A DNA stretch of 64,000 nucleotides, from contig NZ_BHVV01000003.1 of assembly GCF_003865015.1 (NCBI RefSeq), positions 310,001 to 374,000 of the forward strand, given 5' to 3'. This DNA is from Sulfurisoma sediminicola (lineage in GTDB: Bacteria > Pseudomonadota > Gammaproteobacteria > Burkholderiales > Rhodocyclaceae). The translations under genes and the position numbers were made by a program. The stretch's first letter is position 1. Each line of letters begins with the position of its first letter. Positions 41,457 through 51,418 of the stretch are shown piece by piece. The notes beneath the pieces are model-generated. The model did not search any database and was not told the DNA's origin. It worked only from the letters and a program-made list of their open reading frames with translations.

Positions 41457-42296
41457 GTGCAGCTGCTGACGCAACGCAAGCTCGTCAATCGCTTCGCCCT
41501 CACGCTGTCGCTGCTGGCGATGAGCTTCGGCCTCGTCTGGCTGGTGTGGATCCTGTGGACGACGCTGGATCTCGGCCTGGTCGGGCTTTCCTGGGAGCTG
41601 TTCACCAAGATGACGCCGCCGCCGGGGGAATCCGGCGGGCTGCTCAATGCAATCGTCGGCAGCATCGTGCTGGTCGGGCTTGCCACGCTGCTGGGCACCC
41701 CGATCGGCGTCCTCTCCGGCATCTACATCGCCGAGTACGGCCAGCACACCTGGCTCGGCAAGACCACCCGCTTCGTCAACGACATCCTGCTGTCGGCACC
41801 GTCGATCGTCATCGGCCTGTTCATCTACGCGGTCTATGTCGCGCGCGTCGGCAAGTTCTCGGCGATCTCGGGCGTGCTGGCGCTGGCGCTGATCGTGATC
41901 CCGGTCGTGGTCGCCACCACCGAGAACATGCTCAAACTGATTCCAGCCACCCTGCGCGAGGCGGCCTTCGCGCTGGGTGCGCCGAAGCGCGCCGTGATAC
42001 TGAGCGTGACGCTGCGCGCGGCGCGGGCCGGCGTGATCACCGGCGTGCTGCTGGCGGTGGCGCGCATCTCCGGCGAGACGGCGCCGCTGCTGTTCACCGC
42101 GCTGTCCAACCAGTTCTGGAGCCTCGACCTCAACGAGCCGATGGCCAACCTGCCGGTGACGATCTTCAAGTTCGCCATGAGCCCCTTCGCGGACTGGCAG
42201 CGCATCGCCTGGGCCGGCGTGTTCCTGATCACGGCCAGCGTGCTCGGCCTCAACATCATCACCCGCGTGCTGTTCCGCCAGAAGCACAAGAACTGA
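41457..42296 (+). CDS. pstA: phosphate ABC transporter permease PstA
   Basis: This 279-residue permease has six membrane segments and the transport loop [39 protein letters not shown] start 10 bases after pstC. A short N-terminus. It pairs with PstC in the inner membrane and takes energy from PstB. Confidence 0.93.
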   Translation: MQLLTQRKLVNRFALTLSLLAMSFGLVWLVWILWTTLDLGLVGLSWELFTKMTPPPGESGGLLNAIVGSIVLVGLATLLGTPIGVLSGIYIAEYGQHTWLGKTTRFVNDILLSAPSIVIGLFIYAVYVARVGKFSAISGVLALALIVIPVVVATTENMLKLIPATLREAAFALGAPKRAVILSVTLRAARAGVITGVLLAVARISGETAPLLFTALSNQFWSLDLNEPMANLPVTIFKFAMSPFADWQRIAWAGVFLITASVLGLNIITRVLFRQKHKN

Positions 42297-42317
42297 CCGA
42301 ACCAAGGCTTGAAAGAA

Positions 42318-43109
42318 ATGAGTGACGCCATGATGATCGAACCCCAGGTCGCGCTGGAAACGCAGATGGCGTTCCGCGATTTCGACTTCTATTACGGCAA
42401 GTTCCATGCGCTCAAGCGCATCAACCTGGAGATCTACAAGCGCCAGGTGACCGCCTTCATCGGTCCCTCCGGTTGCGGCAAGTCGACGCTGCTGCGCACC
42501 ATGAACCGCATGTACGACCTTTACCCCGAGCAGCGTGCCACCGGCGAATTGCTGCTCGACGGCGAAAACGTGCTCGACCGCAACGTCGACGTCAACGTGC
42601 TGCGCGCCAAGGTCGGCATGGTGTTCCAGAAGCCGACGCCGTTCCCGATGTCGATCTACGAGAACATCGCCTTCGGCGTGCGCCTGCATGAGCGTCTGAA
42701 CAAGGGGCTGGTGACGGAGCGCGTCGAATGGGCGCTGCGCAAGGCGGCGCTGTGGGACGAGGTCAAGGACAAGCTCGGCCAGAGCGGCATGAGCCTCTCG
42801 GGCGGCCAGCAGCAGCGGCTGTGCATCGCCCGCGGCATCGCGGTCAAGCCGGAAGTGCTGTTGCTCGACGAGCCGACCTCCGCGCTCGATCCGATCTCGA
42901 CCATGCGCATCGAGGAGCTGATCACGGAACTCAAGGAGGAGTTCACCATCGCGATCGTCACCCACAACATGCAGCAGGCGGCGCGGATCTCCGACTTCAC
43001 CGCCTACATGTACCTCGGCGAGATGATCGAGTTCGGCGTCACCGATCAGGTCTTCATCAAGCCGCAGAAGAAACAGACCGAAGATTACATTACCGGACGC
43101 TTTGGCTAA
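42318..43109 (+). CDS. pstB: phosphate ABC transporter ATPase PstB
   Basis: This 263-residue ATPase has Walker [10 protein letters not shown], signature LSGGQQQRL, Walker [15 protein letters not shown] and the His switch VTHNM. ATG at 42318 is chosen; an in-frame TTG at 42309 is possible. It energises PstCA. No phoU gene follows, which is unusual for pst operons; sixA lies on the opposite strand. Confidence 0.95.
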   Translation: MSDAMMIEPQVALETQMAFRDFDFYYGKFHALKRINLEIYKRQVTAFIGPSGCGKSTLLRTMNRMYDLYPEQRATGELLLDGENVLDRNVDVNVLRAKVGMVFQKPTPFPMSIYENIAFGVRLHERLNKGLVTERVEWALRKAALWDEVKDKLGQSGMSLSGGQQQRLCIARGIAVKPEVLLLDEPTSALDPISTMRIEELITELKEEFTIAIVTHNMQQAARISDFTAYMYLGEMIEFGVTDQVFIKPQKKQTEDYITGRFG

Positions 43110-43135
43110 GCGCCCAGTAATGCAACGGCGCAGGC

Positions 43136-43173
43136 TAACCTCGCGCAGCGAGAGTTAAGCGCCGGAGAGGCGC
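43136..43173. terminator. two adjacent hairpins between pstB and sixA
   Basis: TAACCTCGC(GCA)GCGAGAGTTA forms a nine-pair stem with a bulged A (43136-43157), followed by GCGCC(GGAGA)GGCGC (43159-43173). They lie between convergent genes. No T-run follows, so rho-independent termination is uncertain. Confidence 0.4.
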
Positions 43174-43217
43174 GGCCGTAGCCACTACATCGGCGTCCCG
43201 CTGGCGCCGACATTCTT

Positions 43218-43703
43218 CTACAGCAGCTCCGGCCCGATCACGGCGCGCAGGAAGGTCTTGTCGTCGCCGGGCTTGTCCTTGCGGCTGATCCACCATACCG
43301 CGCCCTTGCGGATGCTGAAGCTATGCGAAGCGGTATCCATTGGGACGCCTTCCTTGCCGCAGACCAGCAGGGAGGCCAGCGCGCCCAAGGTCGGCTGGTG
43401 GCCGACGACGAGTACCGCCTTGGGCAGGTTCGGCCAGCCGGCAGCCGTGAGCAGGTCGGTGGGCGTGGCCTGCGGGCCGATGCGTTCATCGGTGTCGTAG
43501 GGCAGTTCCAGCGGCAGCACCGTCTGCTGGGTGCGCATGGCGGGGCTGACGAGAATGCGCGTACCCTTGGGCAATTGCTGCCGCAGCCAGCGGCCGACCA
43601 CGCGCGCCTGCTTCTCGCCGCGCGGCGTCAGACGGCGCTTCATGTCGCTCATCCCGGGCTTGGGCTCCTCGGCCTCTGCATGGCGCCAGAGAATCAGGTC
43701 CAT
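43218..43703 (-). CDS. sixA: phosphohistidine phosphatase SixA
   Basis: This 161-residue cytoplasmic protein starts MDLILWRHAEAEEP, with the RHA catalytic motif of the histidine-phosphatase superfamily (Arg7, His8). Later SPAMRTQQT and VVGHQPTLG supply the other phosphate-pocket residues. SixA removes phosphate from His-phosphoproteins such as HPt domains. The ATG at 43703 gives the family start; the longer frame to 43787 is rejected. Convergent with pstB. Confidence 0.9.
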   Translation of the reverse strand: MDLILWRHAEAEEPKPGMSDMKRRLTPRGEKQARVVGRWLRQQLPKGTRILVSPAMRTQQTVLPLELPYDTDERIGPQATPTDLLTAAGWPNLPKAVLVVGHQPTLGALASLLVCGKEGVPMDTASHSFSIRKGAVWWISRKDKPGDDKTFLRAVIGPELL

Positions 43704-43788
43704 GGGTTCGTTCCTCCACTGAAACCCGCAATCTTGCTGCGGCAATGTTACAGCGCCATTGCGGGGGGCGTCCGTCGAATGGCTCAAA

Positions 43789-43818
43789 TTGACCGGCGGC
43801 GGCTGTGACCGGTATAAT
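43789..43818 (+). promoter_or_regulatory. sigma-70 promoter of tpiA-secG
   Basis: TTGACC (43789-43794) and TATAAT (43813-43818) are separated by 18 bases, 35 bases before the tpiA ATG. This is the clearest housekeeping promoter in the window. Confidence 0.75.
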
Positions 43819-43853
43819 CCAGCCCCTTCCGAATCCTAGAAGACCCAAGAGAC

Positions 43854-44603
43854 ATGGCTCGAACCAAACTCGTCGCCGGCAACTGGAAAATGCACGGCGA
43901 TAGCGCCGCCAACCAGGCCCTGCTCGATGGCATCAAGGCCGGCGCCGCCGCCTCCAAGGCGACCCTCGCGGTCTGCGTGCCTTTCCCCTATCTGGCGCAG
44001 GCCCGTGCCGCCCTGAGCGGTACGACGATCGCCTGGGGCGCCCAGGATGTCTCCCGCCATGCCCAGGGCGCCTACACCGGCGAGGTCGGCGCCGCCATGC
44101 TCAACGATTTCGGCTGCCGCTATGCCATCGTCGGCCATTCCGAGCGTCGCAGCTACCACGGCGAGACCGACGAGGTCGTCGCCGCCAAGTCCGATGCCGC
44201 GATCAAGGCCGGCCTGATTCCGATCATCTGCGTCGGCGAGACCTTGGCCGAACGCGAAGGCAACATCACCGGCCAGGTGATTACGCGTCAACTGGACGCG
44301 GTGATCGCCTGCATCGGCGCTGCCGGCCTGGCCAAGTCGGTTGTCGCCTACGAACCGGTGTGGGCCATCGGTACCGGCAAGACTGCCAGCCCTGAGCAGG
44401 CGCAGGAAGTGCATGCGCTGATCCGTGCCCGCGTTGCCGCGGTCGATGCCAATGTCGCCGCCGGCCTGCAGATTCTCTACGGCGGCAGCATGAAACCCAA
44501 CAATGCCAAGGAACTGATGGCGCAGCCCGACATCGATGGCGGCCTCATCGGCGGTGCCGCGCTGGTACCTGCCGACTTCCTGGCGATAGGCGCCGCGGCC
44601 TGA
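43854..44603 (+). CDS. tpiA: triosephosphate isomerase
   Basis: This 249-residue glycolytic enzyme begins [12 protein letters not shown] (catalytic Lys and Asn), has VGHSERR (catalytic His) and [11 protein letters not shown] (catalytic Glu), and ends with the phosphate loop [12 protein letters not shown]. It interconverts dihydroxyacetone phosphate and glyceraldehyde-3-phosphate. It is cotranscribed with secG, 14 bases later. Confidence 0.97.
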   Translation: MARTKLVAGNWKMHGDSAANQALLDGIKAGAAASKATLAVCVPFPYLAQARAALSGTTIAWGAQDVSRHAQGAYTGEVGAAMLNDFGCRYAIVGHSERRSYHGETDEVVAAKSDAAIKAGLIPIICVGETLAEREGNITGQVITRQLDAVIACIGAAGLAKSVVAYEPVWAIGTGKTASPEQAQEVHALIRARVAAVDANVAAGLQILYGGSMKPNNAKELMAQPDIDGGLIGGAALVPADFLAIGAAA

Positions 44604-44617
44604 ACTGGAGTGATGCG

Positions 44618-44974
44618 ATGACTTTCCTGTTTCCCCTGGTGCTGACGGTCCATATCCTGGTCGGCGTGTCTGTCATCGGCCTGGTGCTGATTCAGCACGG
44701 CAAAGGCGCCGACATGGGTGCCGCTTTCGGCAGCGGCGCCTCGGGCAGCCTCTTCGGCGCCTCGGGCTCGGCCAACTTCCTGTCGCGCACGACGGGTGTC
44801 CTGGCCGCAATTTTCTTCATGACCAGCCTGGGGCTCGCCTACATGGCCAACGCCAAGCCGACGGTTTCCGGCAGCGTCATGGATGCCGCCGTGCAAAAGG
44901 CCCCGGCCGCCGCGCCGGCAGAAGTTCCGGCGCCGGCCAAAGACGGTTCGAAGGCGCAGGACATCCCGAAGTAA
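44618..44974 (+). CDS. secG: preprotein translocase subunit SecG
   Basis: This 118-residue protein has two membrane segments flanking LVLIQHGKGADMGAAFGSGASG, the SecG signature. It supports SecYEG protein export. The C-terminus is an Ala/Pro/Lys-rich tail common in betaproteobacteria. It follows tpiA, the conserved arrangement before the complex I genes. Confidence 0.94.
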   Translation: MTFLFPLVLTVHILVGVSVIGLVLIQHGKGADMGAAFGSGASGSLFGASGSANFLSRTTGVLAAIFFMTSLGLAYMANAKPTVSGSVMDAAVQKAPAAAPAEVPAPAKDGSKAQDIPK

Positions 44975-45003
44975 TCGCAACCACCCCGACTGGACCGATC
45001 GCC

Positions 45004-45768
45004 ATGAGCCCGCCGCCCCTTGCCATTCGCGAACAGCTGCGCGAGCAGCGCTTCAACACGGTATGGAAGGAGGAGTTGCACGATGTCTTCGTCGATGTCG
45101 CTCCCTATTACGACCGAGCCAACCACATCGCCAGCTTCGGTCTGTGGAACTGGTTCCTGCGCAATTTCATGTCCATCATCGAACTGCGCCCCGGGCAGCG
45201 GGTGCTGGACGTCTGCGCCGGCACCAACGCCGTCGGCATTGCGCTGCTCCAGCGCGAACCCAGTCTCGAGCTCCATGCCATGGATCGCAGCGCGGCGATG
45301 CAGGAAGTCGGCCGCCAGCGCGCCGAGGACCGCGGCCTGAAACTGGCCAGCAGCACCATCGGCGACGTGCATGTGCTGCCCTTCCCCGACAACCATTTCG
45401 ACGTGGTCACGCTGCAATGGGCGTCTCGGCACCTGCGGGTACGCGACCTGTTCACCGAGATCCACCGCGTGCTCAAGCCGGGCGGCCGCTTCCATCACTG
45501 CGACATGCTGCGTCCGGGCAATCCGACCGTCGAGAAGCTCTACTACGCCTATCTGCGCGGCAGTCTCGCCATCACCGGCCTGCTCTTCGGCAGCGGCAGC
45601 GCGGCGCTCGGCGCCAAGAAGTATTTCATCGAGGCGCTCGAGATGTTCTATTCCGCCGACGAGTTGTCCCAGGTCCTGCGGGAGCTGGGGTATCGCGACG
45701 TGATCTCCAAGTCGCTGCTTGCCGGCATGATCGGGCTGCATCGCGCGGCCAAGCCTCTGGCCGACTGA
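45004..45768 (+). CDS. UbiE/COQ5-like SAM methyltransferase
   Basis: This 254-residue methyltransferase has FGLWNWFLRNFMSIIELRPGQRVLDVCAGTNAVGIAL (SAM motif I, residues about 55-82 region), DVHVLPFPDNHFDVVTLQWASRHL and IHRVLKPGGRF. The pattern is that of UbiE/MenG quinone C-methyltransferases, but it is an extra, divergent copy next to complex I and may act on another quinone or lipid. It lies 29 bases after secG. Confidence 0.72.
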   Translation: MSPPPLAIREQLREQRFNTVWKEELHDVFVDVAPYYDRANHIASFGLWNWFLRNFMSIIELRPGQRVLDVCAGTNAVGIALLQREPSLELHAMDRSAAMQEVGRQRAEDRGLKLASSTIGDVHVLPFPDNHFDVVTLQWASRHLRVRDLFTEIHRVLKPGGRFHHCDMLRPGNPTVEKLYYAYLRGSLAITGLLFGSGSAALGAKKYFIEALEMFYSADELSQVLRELGYRDVISKSLLAGMIGLHRAAKPLAD

Positions 45769-45828
45769 GCGGCCGGGGAACGGCGCCCCGGCTTTCCGCA
45801 ACACCTGTCCGGGGAAGGTCCAGTAGTC

Positions 45829-46470
45829 ATGACCCCCGTGGATGCTCTGGCTGCGTTCGATCGCAGGATCCTCGAGACCTACGCCCATCGCACCACCGAT
45901 GCCTTGCGCGGCGTGCTGCCGCTGCGCGTCGCGCTGCCGCGCATCGAGCCGTTCCTCGCCCTCAACGTCGCCAAGGAAGTGCAAAAGGACACGCTGGTGA
46001 TCCGGCGCGCCGGCGAGGCGCTGCGCCACGGCGCGACGCCCGATCACGCCATCGTGCGGCAACTGTTCCATGCGACTCAGGAGATCGATCGTGCCTTCCT
46101 GGCGCGGGTCAGCGGCCTGCCCATCGGCATCGTGATTCGCTACGAGGAAATCGAGCCGATCCGCATGCGCCGCATCGAACGTCTGCTCGGTGCGGCCTAT
46201 GCCATTCTCGGCCACTGGCCGCAGCACAAAAATTGGCGGGCGGCACTGCGGGCAGCTTATCCGCGCGGGGAACTCGAGCAGCGGCTGCACGAACTGCTGC
46301 GCCTGTATGCGCAGGAAACGCAGGCGCTGAGCCGCTCGCTGCGCCTGCCGGCGCTGCTGGTTCCGTTGCGCGAGGGCATTGCGCGCAACCTCTACCAGAT
46401 CATGAATGCGGCGGCGATTCGCCTGGCGCGGGAATTGACGGCAACCGTGTACCGTCCGGAAAGAAACTGA
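45829..46470 (+). CDS. unknown alpha-helical protein
   Basis: This 213-residue protein is rich in Arg, Leu and Ala and probably all helical; no signal peptide or membrane span. Patches such as DRRILETYAHRTTDAL and RRIERLLGAAYAILGHW do not match a family I know. It follows the methyltransferase by 60 bases, maybe in the same operon. Cytoplasmic location is likely. Confidence 0.55.
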   Translation: MTPVDALAAFDRRILETYAHRTTDALRGVLPLRVALPRIEPFLALNVAKEVQKDTLVIRRAGEALRHGATPDHAIVRQLFHATQEIDRAFLARVSGLPIGIVIRYEEIEPIRMRRIERLLGAAYAILGHWPQHKNWRAALRAAYPRGELEQRLHELLRLYAQETQALSRSLRLPALLVPLREGIARNLYQIMNAAAIRLARELTATVYRPERN

Positions 46471-46535
46471 TTGCGGCAATCGGACTCGCGCGGTGGTCTC
46501 GAGCGCGATGGATTCGTTGCCACGAACGCATTTTT

Positions 46536-46566
46536 TTGCGTCGCAGTAAAAGCCTTGCTATATAAT
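46536..46566 (+). promoter_or_regulatory. possible promoter upstream of tRNA-Leu and nuo
   Basis: TTGCGT (46536-46541) and TATATAAT (46559-46566) with 17 bases to TATATA, or 19 to TATAAT, lie about 80 bases before the tRNA. The strong -10 suits a stable RNA promoter. Confidence 0.55.
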
Positions 46567-46645
46567 CAGCGCCTAATGTCCGGCGCACGGCAACGGCCGC
46601 CGGACGTGCAACGGGCGTCAGGCAGTACGGTAAGACAATGTCCGG

Positions 46646-46730
46646 GCCGTCGTGGTGAAATTGGTAGACACGCTATCTTGAGGGGGTAGTGGCGAAAGCT
46701 GTGCGAGTTCGAGTCTCGCCGACGGCACCA
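46646..46730 (+). tRNA. tRNA-Leu(GAG)
   Basis: The 85-base RNA folds with acceptor stem GCCGTCG / CGACGGC, D arm with TTGGTAGA, anticodon stem CTATC / GGTAG with loop TTGAGGG giving anticodon GAG, a long variable arm, and T arm with GTTCGAGTC. CCA is encoded (46728-46730). It lies just before nuoA, as in many betaproteobacteria. Confidence 0.93.
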
Positions 46731-46793
46731 AGTTTTTTGCGGTTCGTTTTTCGGGGTCAAGCAGCGCAACGTTACGCGGCACAAGCCACCAAA

Positions 46794-47168
46794 ATGCTGG
46801 AAAACTATTTTCCCGTCCTCGTTTTCATATTCGTTGCCCTGATCTTCGGCTGCGTCCCGATCATTGTCGGTCGCGTGGTCGGCCCCCACCGCCCCGATCC
46901 GGAAAAGCTCTCCGCCTTCGAGTGCGGCTTCGAGGCCTTCGAGGATGCGCGCATGAAGTTCGATGTGCGCTACTACCTCGTCGCCATCATCTTCATCCTG
47001 TTCGATCTCGAAATCGCCTTCCTCTTCCCCTGGGCGACGATCTTCAAGGAGATCGTCAATACCGAATCCGTGAAGCTGTTCGGCTTCATCGAAATGCTCG
47101 TCTTCATCGCCATCCTCGTCGTGGGCTACGTCTACGCCTGGGCCAAGGGCGCGCTGGACTGGGACTGA
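46794..47168 (+). CDS. nuoA: NADH-quinone oxidoreductase subunit A
   Basis: This 124-residue membrane subunit has three helices, with the conserved YECG-like motif here SAFECGFE and the loop [21 protein letters not shown] at 46794 gives the family N-terminus; the frame open back into the tRNA is not credible. First gene of the complex I operon. Confidence 0.95.
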   Translation: MLENYFPVLVFIFVALIFGCVPIIVGRVVGPHRPDPEKLSAFECGFEAFEDARMKFDVRYYLVAIIFILFDLEIAFLFPWATIFKEIVNTESVKLFGFIEMLVFIAILVVGYVYAWAKGALDWD

Positions 47169-47184
47169 TCGTGGAGACCAAGGC

Positions 47185-47661
47185 GTGAGCATCGAAGGCG
47201 TACTGCAGGAAGGCTTCGTCACCACTTCGCTGGACAAGCTCATCAACTGGACGCGCACCGGTTCGCTCTGGCCCGTGACCTTCGGCCTGGCGTGCTGCGC
47301 GATCGAGATGATCCACACCGGCGTGTCGCGTTACGACCTCGACCGTTTCGGCGTGGTGTTCCGCCCCAGTCCGCGGCAGTCGGACGTGATGATCATCGCC
47401 GGAACCCTGACCAACAAGATGGCGCCGGCGCTGCGCAAGGTCTATGACCAGATGGCGGAGCCGCGCTGGGTGATCTCGATGGGGTCGTGCGCCAACGGCG
47501 GCGGCTACTATCACTATTCGTATTCGGTGGTGCGCGGTTGCGACCGCATCGTCCCGGTCGATATCTACGTGCCGGGCTGCCCGCCGACGGCCGAGGCGCT
47601 GCTCTACGGCATCATCCAGCTGCAGAACAAGATCACCCGTACCTTCACCATCGCCCGCTGA
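47185..47661 (+). CDS. nuoB: NADH-quinone oxidoreductase subunit B
   Basis: This 158-residue protein holds cluster N2, the last iron-sulfur centre before quinone: [21 protein letters not shown] and PGCPPTAEA supply the four Cys. GTG start at 47185 with AAGG and GGAG upstream. It is part of the peripheral arm. Confidence 0.96.
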   Translation: MSIEGVLQEGFVTTSLDKLINWTRTGSLWPVTFGLACCAIEMIHTGVSRYDLDRFGVVFRPSPRQSDVMIIAGTLTNKMAPALRKVYDQMAEPRWVISMGSCANGGGYYHYSYSVVRGCDRIVPVDIYVPGCPPTAEALLYGIIQLQNKITRTFTIAR

Positions 47662-47706
47662 TTCGCCTCGCCAAATCCTCGAACGCATTCGTATTCAACT
47701 GAGCCA

Positions 47707-48333
47707 ATGAGCGCCAAGCTGGACAAGCTTTGTCAGAACCTGCGGGACGTACTGGGCCAGCGTATCGGCAGCCTCGGCGTCGACCGCGGCGAGGTGACGC
47801 TGGTGGTCGCCGCCGCCGACTACCTCGAGGTGGCGACCACGCTGCGCGATCACCCCGACCTGTGTTTCGAGCAATTGATGGACCTCTGCGGTGTCGATTA
47901 CGGTGCCTATGGCGAGGTGGCATATTCCGCTACGAACCCGGCGGGGACGCCGCGCTTCGCCGCAGTCAGCCACCTGCTTTCGCTGACCCACAACTGGCGG
48001 TTGCGCCTGCGCGTGTTCGCGCCCGACGACGGCTTCCCGGTAGTGGATTCGCTGGTCGACGTCTGGAACGGCGTCAACTGGTTCGAGCGCGAGGCCTTCG
48101 ACCTCTACGGCATCATGTTCAGCGGCCACCCCGACCTGCGCCGCATCCTCACCGACTACGGCTTCGTCGGCCACCCGTTCCGCAAGGACTTCCCGGTTTT
48201 CGGCCACGTCGAGATGCGCTACGACCCGGCGCAGCAGCGCGTGGTCTATCAGCCGGTGACCATCGAGCCGCGCGAGGTCACGCCGCGCATCGTGCGCGAG
48301 GACAACTACGGCAAGGTGGACGACCGTGGCTGA
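47707..48333 (+). CDS. nuoC: NADH-quinone oxidoreductase subunit C
   Basis: This 208-residue subunit has the 30-kDa signature [29 protein letters not shown] and the PFRKDFP motif. It pairs with NuoD next to cluster N2. The stop overlaps the nuoD start. Separate nuoC and nuoD (unfused) is usual for betaproteobacteria. Confidence 0.95.
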   Translation: MSAKLDKLCQNLRDVLGQRIGSLGVDRGEVTLVVAAADYLEVATTLRDHPDLCFEQLMDLCGVDYGAYGEVAYSATNPAGTPRFAAVSHLLSLTHNWRLRLRVFAPDDGFPVVDSLVDVWNGVNWFEREAFDLYGIMFSGHPDLRRILTDYGFVGHPFRKDFPVFGHVEMRYDPAQQRVVYQPVTIEPREVTPRIVREDNYGKVDDRG

Positions 48334-49579
48334 GATCAAGAACTACACCCTGAACTTCGGCCCGCAGCACCCGGCGGCGCACGGTGTGCTGCGCCTGGTG
48401 CTGGAACTCGATGGCGAGGTCGTCGTCCGCGCCGACCCGCATATCGGCCTGCTCCATCGCGGTACCGAGAAGCTGATGGAGACGCGTTCCTGGATCCAAT
48501 CGGTGCCCTACATGGATCGGCTCGACTACACGTCGATGATCATCAACGGGCATCCGTACTGCATGGCGATCGAGCGCCTGCTGGGCATCGATGTGCCGCT
48601 GCGGGCGCAGTACATCCGCGTGCTGTTCGACGAGATCACGCGCATCCACCATCATCTGTTCAATCTCGGTGCGCATGCCTTGGACGTCGGCGCGATGGCG
48701 ATGGTGCTGTACACCTTCCGCGAACGCGAGGATATCTGCGACATTCTCGAGGCTGTCACCGGTGCGCGCATGCATCAGGCCTACTACCGCCCGGGTGGCG
48801 TCTACCGCGACCTGCCGGACCGAATGCCGAAGTACGAGGTGAACAAGTTCAAGAACGCGCAGACGGTGAAGGAACTCAACGCCGCGCGCGAAGGCTCGGT
48901 GCTCGACTTCATCGAGGACTTCGCCAACCGCTTCCCCGCCTACTGCGACGAATACGAAACGTTGCTGACCGACAATCGAATCTGGAAGCAGCGTCTGGTC
49001 GGCATCGGCGTCATTCCACCGGAGCGTGCCCTGCAACTTGGTCTTTCCGGCCCGATGCTGCGTGGCTCCGGCGTCGAGTGGGACCTGCGCAAGAAGCAGC
49101 CGTACGAGGTCTATGATCGACTCGATTTCGACATCCCGGTCGGCGTCAATGGCGACTGTTATGACCGCTATCTTGTGCGGATGGAGGAGATGCGCCAGTC
49201 CAATCGCATCGTCAAGCAGTGCATCGACTGGCTGCGCAATAATCCCGGGCCCGTCATCAGCGACAACCACAAGGTCGCCCCGCCGTCGCGCGAGAAGATG
49301 AAGGGCAGCATGGAAGAGTTGATCCATCATTTCAAGCTTGCCACCGAGGGTATGCATGTTCCGCCCGGTGAGGTCTATGCCGGAATCGAGCACGCCAAGG
49401 GCGAGTTTGGCGTTTATATGATTTCGGATGGCGCCAACAAGCCCTACCGCGTCAAGCTGCGTTCGGTTGCCTTTCAGAATATTGCCGCATTGGACGAGAT
49501 GGCAAGGGGGCACATGCTGGCTGACGTGGTGACCATTATCGGTACCCTTGATATTGTCTTCGGCGAAGTTGATAGATAA
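48326..49579 (+). CDS. nuoD: NADH-quinone oxidoreductase subunit D
   Basis: This 417-residue 49-kDa subunit forms the quinone site. [25 protein letters not shown] and the C-terminal DIVFGEVDR are conserved. GTG start at 48326 overlaps nuoC by eight bases. His and Tyr residues that contact quinone lie in the N-terminal motifs. Confidence 0.96.
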   Translation: MAEIKNYTLNFGPQHPAAHGVLRLVLELDGEVVVRADPHIGLLHRGTEKLMETRSWIQSVPYMDRLDYTSMIINGHPYCMAIERLLGIDVPLRAQYIRVLFDEITRIHHHLFNLGAHALDVGAMAMVLYTFREREDICDILEAVTGARMHQAYYRPGGVYRDLPDRMPKYEVNKFKNAQTVKELNAAREGSVLDFIEDFANRFPAYCDEYETLLTDNRIWKQRLVGIGVIPPERALQLGLSGPMLRGSGVEWDLRKKQPYEVYDRLDFDIPVGVNGDCYDRYLVRMEEMRQSNRIVKQCIDWLRNNPGPVISDNHKVAPPSREKMKGSMEELIHHFKLATEGMHVPPGEVYAGIEHAKGEFGVYMISDGANKPYRVKLRSVAFQNIAALDEMARGHMLADVVTIIGTLDIVFGEVDR

Positions 49580-49583
49580 GGCT

Positions 49584-50057
49584 ATGTTCAGCGAAGCCAC
49601 CCTCAGGAAGATCGACCGCGAGGTCGCCAAGTATCCCGCCGCGCAGAAGCAGTCGGCGGTGATGGCGGCGCTGGCCTTTGCCCAGGATGAACTGGGCTGG
49701 CTGTCGCAGGATGCCATCGCCGCCGTCGCAGCCTACCTCGACATGCCGGCCATCGCCGCCTACGAGGTGGCCAGCTTCTACAACATGTACGACCTGCAGC
49801 CGGTCGGCAGGTACAAGCTGACGGTGTGCACCAACCTGCCCTGCGCGCTGTCGGGCGGCGTGCATGCCGCCGACTACCTCAAGCAGAAGCTCGGCATCGA
49901 CTTCAACGAGACCACGGCCGACGGCAGGTTCACGCTGAAGGAAGGCGAGTGCATGGGTGCCTGCGGCGACGCGCCGGTGATCCTGTCGAACAACAAGCGC
50001 ATGCACTGTTTCATGACGCCGGAAGAAATCGACAAGCTGCTCGAGGAGTGCAAATAA
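49584..50057 (+). CDS. nuoE: NADH-quinone oxidoreductase subunit E
   Basis: This 157-residue 24-kDa subunit binds the 2Fe-2S cluster N1a with four Cys in VCTNLPCAL and [12 protein letters not shown] at 49584 is preferred to 49548, which lies inside nuoD. Contact with NuoF in the NADH module. Confidence 0.95.
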   Translation: MFSEATLRKIDREVAKYPAAQKQSAVMAALAFAQDELGWLSQDAIAAVAAYLDMPAIAAYEVASFYNMYDLQPVGRYKLTVCTNLPCALSGGVHAADYLKQKLGIDFNETTADGRFTLKEGECMGACGDAPVILSNNKRMHCFMTPEEIDKLLEECK

Positions 50058-51418
50058 TGGCCCTGCTCGAAGCGATCAACCCACTGCTCTCCGCCGGCTG
50101 GCAGCAGGGCGGCCACGAGTGGCGCCTGGAGAACGATGCGGGCTGGCGCCTCAAGGACTACGAGGCGCGCGGCGGCTACCAGTCGCTGCGGAAGATCATA
50201 GAGACGAGTATGTCGCCCGACGACGTCATCGCCGAGGTGAAGAAGTCGGTGCTGCGCGGCCGCGGCGGCGCCGGCTTCCCCACCGGCCTCAAGTGGAGCT
50301 TCATGCCCAAGGCGGCGCCGGAGAAGTACATCGTCTGCAACACCGACGAGGGCGAGCCCGGCACCTTCAAGGATCGCGACATCCAGCGCTACGATCCGCA
50401 TGTCATCATCGAAGGCATGATCATCGCCGCCTACGCGGTCGGTGCCGGTCGCGGCTACAACTACATCCACGGCGAGATCTACGAACTCTACCAGCGCTTC
50501 GAGGATGCGCTCGACGAGGCGCGCGCCGCCGGCTATCTGGGCCAGAACATCCTCGGCTCGGGCTTCAATTTCGACCTGTTCGCCCACCACGGCTGGGGCG
50601 CTTACATCTGCGGCGAGGAATCGGCGCTGCTCGAGTCGATCGAGGGCAAGAAGGGCCAGCCGCGCTTCAAGCCGCCGTTCCCGGCCAATGTCGGTCTCTA
50701 CGGCAAGCCGACCACCATCAACAACACCGAGAGCTTCGCCTCGATCCCCTTCATCTTCCGCATCGGCGGCGAGGGCTTCCTCAATCTCGGCAAGCCCAAC
50801 AACGGCGGCACCAAGCTCTTCTCCGTCTCCGGCCACGTCAATCGCCCGGGAAACTTCGAAGTGCCGATGGGCACGCCATTCGCCAAGCTGCTCGAAATGG
50901 CCGGCGGCATGCGCGGCGGCCGCAAGCTCAAGGCCGTCATCCCCGGGGGCTCCTCGGCGCCGGTGCTCCCCGGCGACATCATGATGGACTGCACGCTCGA
51001 CTACGATTCCATCGCCAAGGCCGGCTCCATGCTCGGTTCGGGCGCGGTCATCGTCATGGACGAAACCACCTGCATGGTCAAGGCGCTGGAGCGCCTCGCC
51101 TGGTTCTACTACGAAGAGTCCTGCGGCCAATGTACCCCCTGCCGCGAAGGCACCGGCTGGCTCTACAAGGTGATCCACCGCATCGAGCATGGCCAGGGAA
51201 AGCCCGAGGATCTTGCGCTGCTTGACCGCCTGACGGTGAACATCATGGGCCGCACTATCTGCGCCCTCGGTGACGCCGCCTCGATGCCGGTGCAAAGTTT
51301 CATCAAGCACTTCCGCAGCGAATTCGAGTACCACATCGAACACAAGAAGTGTCTGGTGCCGCCGGACGTGCAGCGCACGGGCAGCACGTTCTACACGCGC
51401 AAAATGGGACAGGCGTAA
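50057..51418 (+). CDS. nuoF: NADH-quinone oxidoreductase subunit F
   Basis: This 453-residue 51-kDa subunit binds NADH, FMN and cluster N3: [27 protein letters not shown] and [13 protein letters not shown]. It shares one base with the nuoE stop. Entry point of electrons. Confidence 0.96.
   Translation: MALLEAINPLLSAGWQQGGHEWRLENDAGWRLKDYEARGGYQSLRKIIETSMSPDDVIAEVKKSVLRGRGGAGFPTGLKWSFMPKAAPEKYIVCNTDEGEPGTFKDRDIQRYDPHVIIEGMIIAAYAVGAGRGYNYIHGEIYELYQRFEDALDEARAAGYLGQNILGSGFNFDLFAHHGWGAYICGEESALLESIEGKKGQPRFKPPFPANVGLYGKPTTINNTESFASIPFIFRIGGEGFLNLGKPNNGGTKLFSVSGHVNRPGNFEVPMGTPFAKLLEMAGGMRGGRKLKAVIPGGSSAPVLPGDIMMDCTLDYDSIAKAGSMLGSGAVIVMDETTCMVKALERLAWFYYEESCGQCTPCREGTGWLYKVIHRIEHGQGKPEDLALLDRLTVNIMGRTICALGDAASMPVQSFIKHFRSEFEYHIEHKKCLVPPDVQRTGSTFYTRKMGQA

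Noticed and set aside
46689-46793. nuoA extension from within the tRNA
   Set aside because: It would overlap tRNA-Leu; NuoA proteins begin at the ATG 46794.
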